Positions 13,020 through 25,180 of a stretch of DNA of 64,000 nt are shown here, one piece after another. The DNA comes from Eumeta japonica (taxonomy: Eukaryota > Arthropoda > Insecta > Lepidoptera > Psychidae). Under the pieces are notes generated by a model. That model did not search any database and was not told the origin of the DNA. It saw only the letters and a program-made list of their open reading frames with translations. Position 1 is the first letter of the stretch. Every line of letters begins with the position of its first letter. The stretch covers positions 248,001-312,000 of the forward strand of contig BGZK01000181.1 of the NCBI GenBank assembly GCA_005406025.1, in the 5' to 3' direction. A program made the position numbers and the translations under genes.

Positions 13020-14570
13020 TTAATGTTACTGTACTAAATTTTAATTAAAATTAATAAACAAACTTTATCACGGTTCCAAAGATGATAATTAAAAGATTGC
13101 TATTTTATGAAATTTACTGTATATTTATTTAACAATATATATTAGTATTCTATATTCGGTGTCTTTACCCTATCCTTAAACTTTAAACAAACCAATTTCT
13201 TTGAAGTCACCTGACGAACTTGGCCAAAGTTTTTTAGTTCCTTATACAGCACAATGAAGACGTTCGCATGCCCCGCCCGTGCAGCCGCTAGCGATATTTT
13301 TTCATACCATCCGAGGAGAAGGCTAATGAACCCCTCAGTAGAGTTTAACTTACTTTCAACTTGGGCTATTTTTATGCAAAACACTGCTGTACAGGCTACT
13401 GGAGGAGAGCATGTTTCGTCCCAGATATATGTATAGCAAAAAAATCAGCAACTACCTGCGTGAGGTCCGTCGGGCGCCGCAGTCTAAATATGATAACACT
13501 TTTCAGCAGAAGCGTGTTAGCGCCGAGAGCGATGGTTGGTGGGGGCTGTGAGCGAGCGGAACAATATTTTAAGAGTGTGTAGGAGTGCGCGTGCACTGGC
13601 CTTATTACATTTTGTTCTCACATTTAGTAAGGCGGGCGTGGACGGGGACTCGCTAAAGGTTCGTCGGATATTCTTTTAATATCCAGAAAAAACTATAACA
13701 TTTTGTCTGTGTTGCTTTCGAATGAACTCCCACGTTTTACGTATTCCTTATATTTTATTTTCTATCATATCCCAAGTTCGTCTCAGCTGTGAACAGCAGT
13801 TGCACCTAAAAAGTGCAGTTGCGTACTCCATTTTCGTAAATAAATGTACGCCGTACGTGTTTCGGCGCATCCGCTCGTCGGCCGTTTAATATACTTTTTC
13901 TTCAGACAGCGACCAGTCGACGGCGGCGGCGCAGGTGGCTGCGACTCGTGCGCCGGTGTGTCGTCAATCCTTGCAGTCGGTTTTTGCATACATATCCCAG
14001 ATGATAAATGGATCCCTTATAGGGTCACTTTAGTGTCTGCCTCTTTATCCGTCGGCTTGTCACAGTCTGATTTCTACTAATCAATATTTTTTGAGAATGT
14101 TAAAGGAAGAAATGAGCATGCAGGAAGAAATGCGCATGCAAGCCATACGAGAGTAAGTGATCACCACCACCCATGGACTGCGCAATTCTAGGAAAGCCAC
14201 TAGGGCATTATCACTTTTAAAAAACAGTATACTCTTTTCTTGAAAACTTTTTGTCGAAGTTGGACGTATTAGACAACAAAAACTTCCATTTAAATATATA
14301 TAAAAATTTGGTGAACCATTCACTAATTTATAGTGTAAATGAAAGAATTCCGATTTTAAGGATTAATTTTAGGCGGCAGAGTATAAAATTAAAAAAGAAT
14401 ATTTTTAATGGCATCATCATCACATATGAAATGAACAAGTTCATATTGTGATTTTTTTTTATAATTTTGAAATGGGTAAAATAAAATATATTAATAATAT
14501 TAATACAACATGAAATATACGGATATCAACCATTTTCCACTTATAATTATTTGCAAAAGCTGAGTTTAAA
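13020..14570. other. no gene seen; repeat scraps and two GC-rich patches
   Basis: GC-richer patches lie at about 13255-13560 and 13850-13980; open frames on both strands there have no recognisable domain. Bases 14010-14075 resemble the tail of the repeat starting near 63535 (TTATAGGGTCACTTT). Bases 14150-14210 (GATCACCACCACCCATGGA) resemble the dispersed repeat at 33165 and 35165. A short unit, GGAAGAAATGAGCATGCA, is tandemly duplicated at 14105-14140. Confidence 0.45.
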
Positions 14571-14780
14571 ATGAAAAAAATATCTAAAAACGGTTGACCT
14601 TGCAGGCCAACCAAAAAACTTTCCACTATGCTATTTATCGATGCGTTTTTGAACTCCTTGGGTTAAGAATATTGTCTATGCCTTTTTGAGATTTTCGAGC
14701 TATTTGAAAGACGGTTGACTTTTCGAGTTCAAAAATGTATATGTTTAAAAGTAAAGGATTTTTTTAAATTTTTTCACTAT
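14570..14780 (+). repeat. fragment of the microsatellite-bearing repeat 'M'
   Basis: The stretch GGTTGACCTTGCAGGCCAACC followed by AACTTTCC, then ATTTTCGAGC and a second GGTTGACTTTTCGAG, parallels the start of the longer copy at 46695. Only the 5' part is present, without the CA tract. Confidence 0.5.
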
Positions 14781-14892
14781 TGTATTTTTCGAACACATCG
14801 TTGGATTTTGATCTGCGTTACGGTTTCTTCTTGGTTTCTGGTTCTTGGATTCTGATTTTTGGTTGAAGTCCACTGTTTGGCTTTGACATAAC

Positions 14893-14972
14893 ACGGTTTC
14901 AGCTATTTCTATGTTTCTGCTTTATACACAGGTAATGTGTATGAAGCAGAAATATAGAAATATTTAAAACTG
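14893..14972. repeat. long imperfect hairpin
   Basis: Bases 14905-14930 and 14936-14961 pair over 26 positions with two mismatches, and pairing continues more loosely for about 12 further positions. The loop is only about 5 bases. This fits a foldback or small MITE core better than a microRNA precursor, whose loops are usually larger. Confidence 0.6.
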
Positions 14973-15501
14973 TAATGCATTCATGTAATGTGTTTTAAAT
15001 TGTCATAAACTTTGCATTACAACATAAGAAAAGATAATAATAGTACCCACTCCTTCCCTAAGGTCTTATAGTATATTTCCATTAATTAACTAAAAATATG
15101 ACCCTGATATACTTTTAGGAATTATATAGAACAATTGATTGATGTGCATAAGAAATATCAGAGATAGCTTATAAACAGCCTAACCAGATTTGTTTCGTTA
15201 AATCTGTTTTATTTTTACCCAGAATTTTATGTTTTCTACTGATAACTTGCAAAAAATATCAACAATCTATTTATTCGAAATTATTCAAATTTATCCGAAA
15301 CTAGGACACTAGTTATTTAGCCAGGTCAACATAAAATCAATCAAAACTTAAGAACTAGATTTCGGAACTTCAGAAATTGAAGATATAAGGTAGAAATATA
15401 ATATAATAAGTGGTTCTATTTTGAAATAAAATACAATTATTACTTGAAATATAATCAGATGAATACCGTCGTTATATATTTTTTTTAATTTTTTTTTATA
15501 C

Positions 15502-15720
15502 TCACACCTGTTTCCCAGAAGTGTAGGCAGAGACAATAGATTTCCACATGGTACGATGTTTGCGTATCTCTCTTGCTTCACTGACATCCATCAATCTTTT
15601 CATGCAAGCTCGTCGGTTTCTGGTGATTAATATATGGCCCTTTTTTAATGTACCCCCAACACGGTCTGCATAGGACTTTTTAAGGCGACCCTTACCGACT
15701 TCTCTATCATATCTACACGT
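15502..15720 (-). pseudogene. RTE-like LINE polymerase, C-terminal scrap
   Basis: The minus strand reads NRRACMKRLMDVSEAR, then EIRKHRTMWKSIVSAYTSGK before a stop at 15504-15502. This is the C-terminal tail seen in many insect endonuclease-reverse transcriptases. Only the tail is recognisable. The same peptide pattern recurs in a different copy at 25975-26175. No 3' UTR boundary was identified. Confidence 0.7.
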
Positions 15721-15729
15721 TTGCTTAAA

Positions 15730-16540
15730 ATTTGTTTTTTCAGTCTACTTTCATTCGTTATTTGCAGATGACCAAATCACTGTTATCATTTATCTTTCAT
15801 TGATTTAAAACGTTATTTGTTTAATTAATTCATTAAAAACATTAGTGATAATTGTAATCTAATGAGATGTGTCGTGAAATATAATCTATTTCCATGTCCA
15901 AAATCTATTCAAAAACTGGTACTTTACTGAATCTAGTCATGTAGATTACAAATGTGGATCGAACCATCGTCAGTCCACGAACTAAGAAATCTTTTTTAAC
16001 TTCCCGCTATAAAAAATGAAAAATTTTCTTACATTTAAGATATAATTTGTACGAACTAGCTTACACGCTCGCTAGCTAAAAATAGCAAGGCAAAATAATT
16101 CCCTCATAAAAAAATATATCTGGAATAGAATTCCGTAAATAAACAAGCCCTTCGCGCGCAGTGCGCTTATCGCCCACCTTTGTTGATTATTTATATTTTA
16201 TTTTAAATGAAATTATATTGTGGAGTGGAATTTTCGAGAGGCAATAAATTTTGTTTTTTTGAGTTGAATGTGACATGTTTACGTCTTATTTTTTGTATAA
16301 TTCGAATAATTTTTAGGAGCCATTCGTTAAATATAAATAAAGAAGTGCGGTGCACAAGAGGAGAAGTTTTAGTCTTGCGATCGGAGCGACAACAAGTTAA
16401 ATGCGATACTGACAAGCGATCGTCTTGCACAGTAGCAATCTGTTGCGTTTCCATATTTCTGTACGCCTGTACAAATATACGCCTTCTGCTGATCTACGTG
16501 GTTTCTTTCATTTAATCTTAATCTGCGAACTCCCGATAGC
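15730..16540. other. no gene seen; possible Gypsy LTR remnant
   Basis: AT-rich, with no supported gene. Bases about 16200-16550 lie just upstream of a GATGTCAGAAATGGGAT block and a Gypsy RNase H scrap, so they may be LTR sequence; no second LTR was found to test this. The open frames on both strands at 16203-16638 have no recognisable domain. Confidence 0.35.
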
Positions 16541-16579
16541 GTCATTTCGTAACATTTGATGTCAGAAATGGGATTGAGA

Positions 16580-16745
16580 TGCTGAAAAGTGAACAGAACG
16601 AAAGTGTGACGCAAAGTTGAGTTGCTGGCCGTCGTCAAAACGTTTCAACATTTCTACAAATATTTACTCGGACGGAAGTTCCGTCTACGTATGGATCACG
16701 CAGCCTTACAGTGGCTGCTACGATTTAACTCCAAACCAACAAAGT
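16580..16745 (+). pseudogene. Gypsy-type retrotransposon RNase H fragment
   Basis: From about 16619 the plus strand reads VELLAVVKTFQHFYKYLLG and then RKFRLRMDHAALQWLLRFNS. This matches the Ty3/Gypsy RNase H pattern ELLAVV--F-HF--YL-GR-F--R-DHAAL-WLL. A stop and frameshift lie just upstream (about 16600), where a decayed NES-VT stretch precedes it. The homology stops at about 16745. No reverse transcriptase or integrase part remains nearby. Confidence 0.75.
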
Positions 16746-16749
16746 AAAT

Positions 16750-18140
16750 ATAATTCATATACACATTTAAAAATCATTCCTCTTCTAAATTCATTCAAAT
16801 AGTTGACTTCAAAAAGTATAATATAATATTTCCATACGGGGTACTTTGTTATTTACAAGAAATATACTTATTATGCTTTAAGAGTTGGTAAGAAGTTTAT
16901 TTTAAATAGTAATAATAAAAAAAAGTTTATAATCATAGTATTTCTGAGAAATTCTAGAGGAATGGAGCCTGTTATAAAATAAAGTGGCTTAGAACGATTT
17001 TAATTTAGTACATCAGAATGCAGAAAGGCAAGCACTGACTTAACGATTTTTTTAATATATGTCTAATGGATGTCCTGTTTTTATCGATTATTAAAATAAA
17101 ATAAATAGAATGCTTATACTTCCATTTTATCCGTAGTATTTATATCGGAATTATTTCACACCTTTTGAGAGAAAAGTAAATAATTTTAATATTGCTAGGT
17201 AGATGACGTAAAAAAAGCTCGAAAGACGATAAAAAACTGATTTTTCCATATGTGAAAGCGCTTAAAAGTCCTATAAAATTTTCATATCAAATTTACTTAA
17301 AGACTATATAGAAAAATACTAGGGAGCCGATTCCCCACTTCCTGTTACTCACTTCCGCCCCTTTTCACAAAATCACTCGCAAGAAAGCGAAAGCGAAGAT
17401 GTGACACATTAAAGCGCTTTATCATTTCTCTTAATTATCTATATCACTTACTTTAATTCATCCATATCTTTGCCAATTTTTTTTTCGTTTTCACATTATT
17501 CATACTTTAATCTATGTGTATCGGCTCGTTGTCCTATCACAAGACCGGCAAAGAGCAGACAATTTATATCTGTCGGTATCATCGGCATCTCGCAGTCGTG
17601 ATGAGGGTTTCCTCGACAATACGGCTAGACATACAAATAACGCCGTATCGATTTGGATGTTATAGTTTTAGAGACCACCAGCTGGATACTAACAAATGGA
17701 AACAAAGGGTAGCACTGGAGTACTGCAGCGCATTAACATCGTGCACCGCCCGCCCGCAGTAAATAGCGGCGAGTTACCGGCGCGCCCGCGCCGGGTCGTT
17801 ACGAGGAGCCGGCGCGGCGGCCGGCGGACGAGACCGACGGCGCTGGGGCCGTCTGCGGCCAGTGACAAACAGTTACAGTCAAGAACGACTACGTTGTTTG
17901 ATTTGTCGATCTCTTTAATTTTAAATCTCTCGTTATTTACTGAAGGGGCTGTTAAGTTTCAATAGGTTTTGTTTCGCGTATGGTGTGCACACTTTCGCTT
18001 TTGCTTGAGATAAAACAGAAAAATATTCTTGTGTCGATTCCGAAAGGATTAAAAGCGTAATAATCAAAATTATGATGAATGTAATATCATTAATAATATA
18101 ATTATTAACTTAAGTAAATTCGTTAAAGGCGTAGGTTATA
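16750..18140. other. no gene seen; one GC-rich island
   Basis: Mostly AT-rich. A sharp GC-rich island lies at about 17740-17870, dominated by GGCGCG/CCGGCG runs; an open frame through it (17696-17965) has no recognisable domain. No transposon protein seen. Confidence 0.5.
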
Positions 18141-18142
18141 AA

Positions 18143-18860
18143 AAAACCGGCTAAGAGCATGTCGGACCATGCTTAATGTAGGGTTCCGAAGCCATACTAC
18201 AAAGAAATGCATTACAGATGGAAAAGGTATGTACTCGTAGTTATACGGTTCCCATGTTGTCGGCACCGAATAGTTATAAACAATTTAGTCGTGTATAAAT
18301 AAAAAAACAAGTAGGCATGTGGACTATTACTATTAAACTAGTGCATTAGCAAAAGAGCATATCCTCATATCACTACGTCCTTTTGTTGAGAACCACAGTT
18401 TTTCGGCAATAACTCAAAAACAATATATGCGATTATGTTAAAAATAATTTTTGTTAAAAGTATTTATCAAACGTTACCTGCTTTATTTTGTTCATAATTT
18501 TTGGACATACGGCTTAGAAAATAAAAGTAAGAGAACACAATTTCTGCAATTTTCGGATCGAATATTTTCGAAATTGTTCACATCAAAAAAATTGCTTAGA
18601 AACCTTAAAATGTTTTTCATGAACAAGTTTTTTTTCAGTTGGTGCTACATGTAAGGTGTGCTTCCCTAGAAATATTTATTTTTGTTATTTAACTACCAAA
18701 TGAAGTAACGCCTTATAAAAGGCACCTATACTTTTTTCATTAACGTACACTTGTAGTTTTTGAGTAAAATGCCTGTGACATACAAGCGGACGGGCGGATG
18801 GATGGACATGACGAAGCTATAAGGGTTCCGTTTTTTTCCATTTTGACTCGGAACCCTAAT
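18143..18860 (+). repeat. dispersed repeat 'E', copy 2 (uninterrupted)
   Basis: Begins near CCGGCTAAGAGCATGTCG, passes GTAGGGTTCCGAAGCCAT, AATAACTCAAAAACAAT and GAAATATTTATTTTTGTTA, and ends with GGACGGGCGGATGG-ATGGACATGACGAAG and CCATTTTGACTCGGAACCCT. About 720 bases. It has no long open frame and serves as the reference layout for the copies at 9960, 48361 and 62795. Confidence 0.8.
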
Positions 18861-21800
18861 AACGAGGAAAAGCGAGTCAGACTCACTAATCGAATGACAA
18901 TACCTACAATATTTTAATGAATATAGAACAGGCAGTAAGTAATACCTATAGAAGTCGGCTTCCATTATTTCTTGCAGTTAGTCGTTTTTTTCCCGTGGCT
19001 TATTTTGTAAATAAATATTTCTATTACAGACACATAAATCAAAAACAAACAAAACTTTCAAAAGTTAATAGAATTTATGATGTAGTTTTGTTTATATACA
19101 ATCTAGAATATACAAACTATTATAAAATGAGCCATCGCGGGACGCCCGGCAGATGTGAAACATCTAAATATTTCGTCTAATAAATACATATTCATTCAAT
19201 ACCAAAATTAAACATTAAATATACTTCATCGCGTGCTATTAAATGATAACGAAATGCTATTTTGTTAGTTTTTATTGTATGTGTGTGTGTATTAGTGTTG
19301 CGACGCACGAGCGCATATCTGTGTGAGTGTTGTCACGTTAACAGTCGGTCTGACCCTCCGTATTAGATGTTTCACATCAAAAGTGGAAAAACAAATGCTG
19401 CACATTTTTATAATTTTATATTTGGAATATAGTAGAGTTGAGTTATATATTAAAAAAATATTTACATTTTATATAAATATCATAGGCATAATGTACATAT
19501 TTATAACTTCATTGTACATAATTCATTACACGATCTCATTGAAAGTAGTTTCATAATCACTTATACGAAGATAAGAAATCGCTTGAACGGGGACATGAAA
19601 GTGAATTCGTACGTAGAAGACTAATCAATAGATAAAAATGAGAGGATTCCCGCCCAAAGGCAGTCCGGGCGAGGTCTGGCGGCGGAGGGCGGGGCGCAGC
19701 GATGGGACGCCGCGCCCGGCGGCCGAACGCACGGCGCGGGCGACGTCGGGGCTGATCTCGCGCGACACGGCCGGGGCCGGCCTGCCTCTGCTCCGACAGC
19801 GGTCTGGCCTAACTCTCCGACCAGTAGTCGTTATGCCCGATGTTCCCCTTAGATATGTAGTTCTAGATTAACACTGAAAGTCTCTATCCGATTTCGGGAC
19901 ATTCCCGTAGTGCGGCGCTCGTCGCGAGGCAGCGCGGCGAGCCGTCGAGTCGAGACGTAATTCTTTGTGTCGGTGAGGTGATCGTGAAGTTTAATGTCTT
20001 CGTCAATTTTCACCCACTTCTACTACTAATATTATAAATGTCAAAGTATATTCTTTGGTTTCTCCCTTTTTCTCGTTACAACAGATCATGAACAATGGAT
20101 CGACATGATTTTTTACATAGAAATAGTTTATAAATTCGAGCATCACATATGTTATTTTTTATTCTACGAAAAAAGACAGTTCTTGTGAGATAGCACTTAT
20201 AACTATCTCCGTAATTGGTAAACCGGCCTGAGTAAAGTTTAGTTTCTGAATAAAAACGTTGAAATAATTCCTCAAGCGCTTTTTGTCTCGTCCAAATCCG
20301 CAATCTCTAAATCACTTATGCGAAGCTCTTTAATAACATTCCACGCGAGTAAATCTACGGGATGCAGAATCGATATAACGAATGATTGAAACCGAAAATG
20401 AGATTTAAATCAGTATTGAGGCTGAGATTGAAATTGAGAATGAAGCCGGATTAAGAAGATTGGTTAAAAAGATTATATAACATAAAAATTTAAGGAATTA
20501 ATTTGTTGTCAACGTGGGCGAAGGCGCAGGGGCCGCGGGCTAAGTTAATGCAAATACTATTGTGCCCACAAATAAAATTATATTATTGTTATTGAAGGTC
20601 ATCAGTTACATACATATATTTTTAATGTTTGTAGCATTCTCGCTCCGAATAATTATTGTTGGTTAGTATGAGCTTAATATGCTATTTTCTATCGCCTAAA
20701 ACGTAGTATTTTCTATTTTCAGTTGACTTCAGGAAGGATTTTTCATTTTATTGGGAATGCTATTATGTACTTACATCATTCGTGAACTAATTTTATAAAT
20801 ATTTTTTATCTTAGAAAGAGTTTATGGTCGAGGTGGTTAAATTAAAATTATATTAGATAAAGTTAAAGGAAAGGAAGAGACACTCCTTAAGTGACGGCAG
20901 CGCACACGTCGAAATTCGGTCACTGTATTGAAGATCAAATTAATTAGCTAAACTACTGCGTGTTCGCACGACCAGCAGGGCTGGCGGTTACTCGCGCATA
21001 GCGTTTGCAAGGAATTTATTCTTTGGTTGCAAGTTGTCTAGTCGGCAAAACACAATTCTCAGACTTTCATTTAGCGAAGCGTTACGCAAACGAGCTCTCT
21101 GTGCAGGTCTACAAGCTCTTCACTGACCGCTCTTCTTTTCTATATTTATTAAATCTCGTTCTCTATTTTATCTTCAACCGACTATTTGTTCATTTATTTA
21201 CTTTTATCTAAAAGACGCTGTTTGAAATAAAAAATTTGCTTCGGTAGCTTACCAATTAACAGTAATTTAATAATGTTTATTTATTAGATAATAAAAGTAG
21301 AGAGTGATGCTAGAGAGCGGTATAGTGTCAAAAAAATACAGGAATAGAGTAGAAAAGTGTGTTGCGGTGTTAGATATCTGGACAGGATAAATGATTGCCG
21401 CCTAGGAAAAAAACGGATAAAAAATATTTTTCAATGTTTTTCAACACTAAATAGCATCACGAATCTAAAAAAAGTTATTTTGTTTGCTTATCCTTTTAGT
21501 CAAACCTTAACAGCAAAAGAAAATCAATACAGACACAAAGTAATATTAATATGCATCCACTGACATGTCGTCACTCACACTAATTTCATTTTATTGACAC
21601 CAATAGAATTATAGATAAATATTTTTATTTGACAAGATGGAAGTATTTTTCTTTAAAATTTATTATGCAACAATTAGCGAAGTCGCTAAGTTATTATGTA
21701 ATTTACATAGTTCTCTGGACAAACTACTATGTGCTTCTATTGAGGCTTTTGACATCGTTTGTGATTTAAATTAGTTTTTAAGACAATAGAGGGTATCTCT

Positions 21801-21925
21801 TGAAAATTTTTGACATTACATAAGATGTTCAATATCTGAGTAACAAGAAAAACCAACAATAACATTGTATTAGTAGTGATGATATCCATCCATAATGACT
21901 CAGGGAAAGAAACTATAACAACAAA
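18860..21925. other. no gene seen; GC island and minisatellite patch
   Basis: A 27-base block ending in AGATGTGAAACATCT (19139-19165) recurs at 63827-63852, and its core occurs inverted at 19365-19379. A strong GC-rich island lies at about 19650-19790, with flanking GC-rich sequence to 19950. Bases about 20380-20465 carry the 12-bp-type minisatellite in reverse sense (GATTGAAATTGAGAATG). The rest is AT-rich. Confidence 0.5.
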
Positions 21926-22661
21926 AAATGTACATTCAATCTGGTGCATAAAAATGTACAGGGAATGTTAACCGAGGAACTGGAAAGTGAATTATACATA
22001 AATTATATTGTTATTGACATATTATATATAGCAGAACATTGACTTAGAGGTCCTCAGTTCATGTTTAGCTTCAGTATGCACCAGGTGGCAAGTTCGTTCA
22101 GCAGAGAAAAAGCTATACATGAAGGCTCTCTAATATTAGTTAAAAATAATATAAAATACAAAGAATATTGAGAACCTATCTATTGAGCGAACTATTGAAG
22201 TGGCCTGCATAGAACTTCAACGGCTTATTGTGTTAAGCGTATACAGACCCCCAAATTCATCATATTATGTTTTTAAAAAAAATATGGATATTATTTTGTA
22301 TAAATTCAGTAATAATAATATGCCTGGAGTTGTCTAAGGTCACAGGTGCTTCCTCAATTTGCTTTGATAACATGTTCACAAATATAAAACACAGTATAAG
22401 TCGGTCATAAATAAATTACCATCTGACCATTGCGGATAGCTAGCTATGTTTGAAATCATTGTTGGAAAAAATATAAAATGTAAAATAAAAATCGGACCTG
22501 TGAACACTGGTCGTCTTGACCAATTCAGAAATAATGAACTAATAAAGTTGTCTAATTTGAAATGTTATAACAACACTAGTGAAATGTATGGTTCATTGTT
22601 GACTGTGACCAGATCTGAAGGTAATAAAGTGTTTAGATCAAAAGATACTAATGTTAAGAAT

Positions 22662-23134
22662 TTTATTGTGTGAAGTGTTAATTCGCGGAAATCCATAGTA
22701 AACGCTTGCCTGCAACATGCATTAACATGCAGCATGCAACATACCACTGACCCTCGAATCTGCCTCTCCACTACGAATCTCTATCCAAAGAATTGAATAT
22801 TGATTCGTCGCTCTTTGACCATTGCATGACAGTGGCCCCCTTCACGAGGTTGTGTCGGTTGTTTTAACACTCCTTACACCCTAGTGGATGTGACTGTCGG
22901 CAATTTCCTGAGGATGTGCCTTGTTGGCATGAAACGTACGTAGAATTAACAATTTAACGGTTAGCGGATTAAGATAATTATAAAAATAAATAACACTTGC
23001 TTAGGTGTTCGATATCTGTCAATCCTCTGGAATCAATATTTAATTCTTTGGATAGAGATTCGTAGTGGAGAGGCAGATTCGAGGGTCAGCGGTGGGTTGC
23101 ATGCTGCATGTTAATGCATGTTGCAGGCAAGCGT
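22662..23134. mobile_element. inverted-repeat element with 14-bp target-site duplication
   Basis: Bases 22702-22806 and 23030-23134 are inverted copies of each other (105 bp with only a few mismatches, sharing CGCTTGCCTGCAACATGC and CCCTCGAATCTGCCTCTCC). The exact 14-mer CTAATGTTAAGAAT stands at 22648-22661 and 23135-23148, directly outside the element, and LINE C reading resumes after it. The right arm reaches the element's edge, whereas about 40 bases lie between the left duplication and the left arm. No coding capacity. A related scrap lies at 55605-55655. Confidence 0.75.
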
Positions 23135-24519
23135 CTAATGTTAAGAATGTCTCATAATTTAGCGATTAGGCGACGGTGGGCATTCACACTAGCAGGCGTA
23201 TATTATATGAACTTAACGAGGAAAGATTGTGTAATAAATCAGATATGCTTATAAATTTTGTAAGAAATTATTCCAAAGTACTTAAGCATGTATGCAAAGC
23301 CGCAAAGTCAATATTTAGCTGTAATAAAATAAAATAAAAGTACAGATATGATTAAAACTACTTGGAATATAATCAATAGAGAGACTGGAAAATACACAAC
23401 GCGTCATTCAGAATTTCGACTAAAAATAGCCGATAAAATTTTAAACAAAAATACAGACGTAGCTTTTGCTTTTGAAAATTTTTTACGAATATTCCAGTTA
23501 AAACTACACAACTTTTAAAGTCATCACCCACTCTCGCTGAATCTCTATTGAAGCGAAACGTCGATGGTTATGGTGTTGCATTTGAATTTATACACGTCGA
23601 TTGTAATGATATTCTTAAAGCCTTTAAATCTATAAAAATGAAAAAGACTGTTGATATTGATGGCCTCTCTATAAAAATATTTAATTCAATAATAAACTAT
23701 ATTGCTCCGTGTTTAGTCTCGATTTTAATGCTTGTGTTTATAGTGGTGTATTTCCAGTTTTAATGAAGTAAAATAAAATAATTCCAATATTTAAATCCAG
23801 TAGTATATCTGACCCTTCGAACTTCAAACCAACATCAATACTACCAACACTTAGTAAAATCTTCAAAAAACTGATTGTAAATCAAGTATCGCAGTATTTT
23901 TATAACAATAATTTGATGAATTTTAAATAGTTTAGGTTATAAGGGGTCGCTCAACAACGGAAGCCGGTGTTGAGCTCATTCAGAAGATTTTTAGTGCCTG
24001 GGGGGTGTCACCGGACGCAATTGGTGTTTTCTGTGATATATCCAAGTCATTTGATTGCATTCATTATGATAAATTGATCAGAAAACTACATATTACGGCG
24101 TCAGGGGTCTTTAGCTTGGACGTCTGGAGTCACATTTGAGGGTAAAGTTCAGAGGGTCGATAATAATGGTAAGGGGTCTTCGGAATCTGCAGTCAATATG
24201 GGTGTGCCACTGAGTTCAGTTATAGGACCATTTCTATTCCTAGTTTATATTAATAATCTACTTCGTCTTGTGAAGGACGACCATGGGATTGTAATGTTTG
24301 CTGGAGATACTTTCTTGCTTTTTAAGGTTAATAGACAACTACCAAAGTTTACAAAGTAAATAATTCCAGAAGTATTCGAGTGGTGTAGAATTAACAATAT
24401 TTTGCTCAATGAGAAGAAAACAAAAATATTTAAATTTTTGTTGTGTAATTCTAAATTGGTTGGCACAAACGTAATAGTGAAGGATGAGATACTGGATATT
24501 CTGGACACGACCCTATTAT

Positions 24520-25180
24520 CGCTGCGTAAACCCGCACTTCGGATTATCCTTCACACGTGGCTTCGGAGAACAGATTTCTTGCGGTGTGGTGGGCAAATTG
24601 ATGGACAGCGTTTTCCGGCGATCAAAACTTCTTTATCACAGCCGAGCTTCATATGTAGCGGTCGGGTACAACTGCGACGGATGCACCAATCTCGCTACAA
24701 TTTGTAGATGGCGCATCCGCCTGCACACATGAGTTGTATATATTTTAATTGAGGAGGTGTGGCCATGCACTTTGCATTTTTTACGCATTAGCACCACATG
24801 CGCTCGGAACACCAATTCGCGGCGGTAGTGTAACGACCGCCTAGGATCTAAGCCTTTTATTGGTCCTCCCCGCCAAGGCACAATTTTGTATGCAACTCAT
24901 ATGCACATCACATTTAATTCGTATTTACAATTAAATGTGTAATAATATGCACAACAAGATAAACAAGATAAAATAAAACACAATAAATATACGAAAATAG
25001 TCAAACTACGACTAATCTCTAGCCGGGTAATAAAAAAAGGCAATTCAAATGATTTAATAAAAACACACACAAAATAAAATACAATACAAAACAATTATTA
25101 ACCTAAGTCCGTTCGTATAAAACAAAATAATGTATCAATCGTCCAATTTAATAGTAAGTGTGCGGCTGTCAATAACCACT
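24520..25180. mobile_element. unclassified insertion in LINE copy C
   Basis: LINE C reading breaks after DILDTTL (about 24515) and resumes at about 25185. The intervening sequence is GC-rich at first (24520-24890; CTTCGGATTATCCTTCACA, GGTCGGGTACAACTGCGACG) and then AT-rich. Open frames on both strands in the first half have no recognisable domain. No terminal repeats or duplication were found. Confidence 0.45.

Noticed and set aside
13361..13600. Overlapping open frames on both strands
   Set aside because: Open because the patch is GC-rich and poor in stop codons; no family motif on either strand.
19638..19871. Arg/Ala/Gly-rich open frame
   Set aside because: Composition follows the GC island; no recognisable domain and no splice sites that would make it an exon.
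24520..24890. Coding region on either strand of the LINE C insertion
   Set aside because: Frames are open on both strands through base composition; no motif was recognised.
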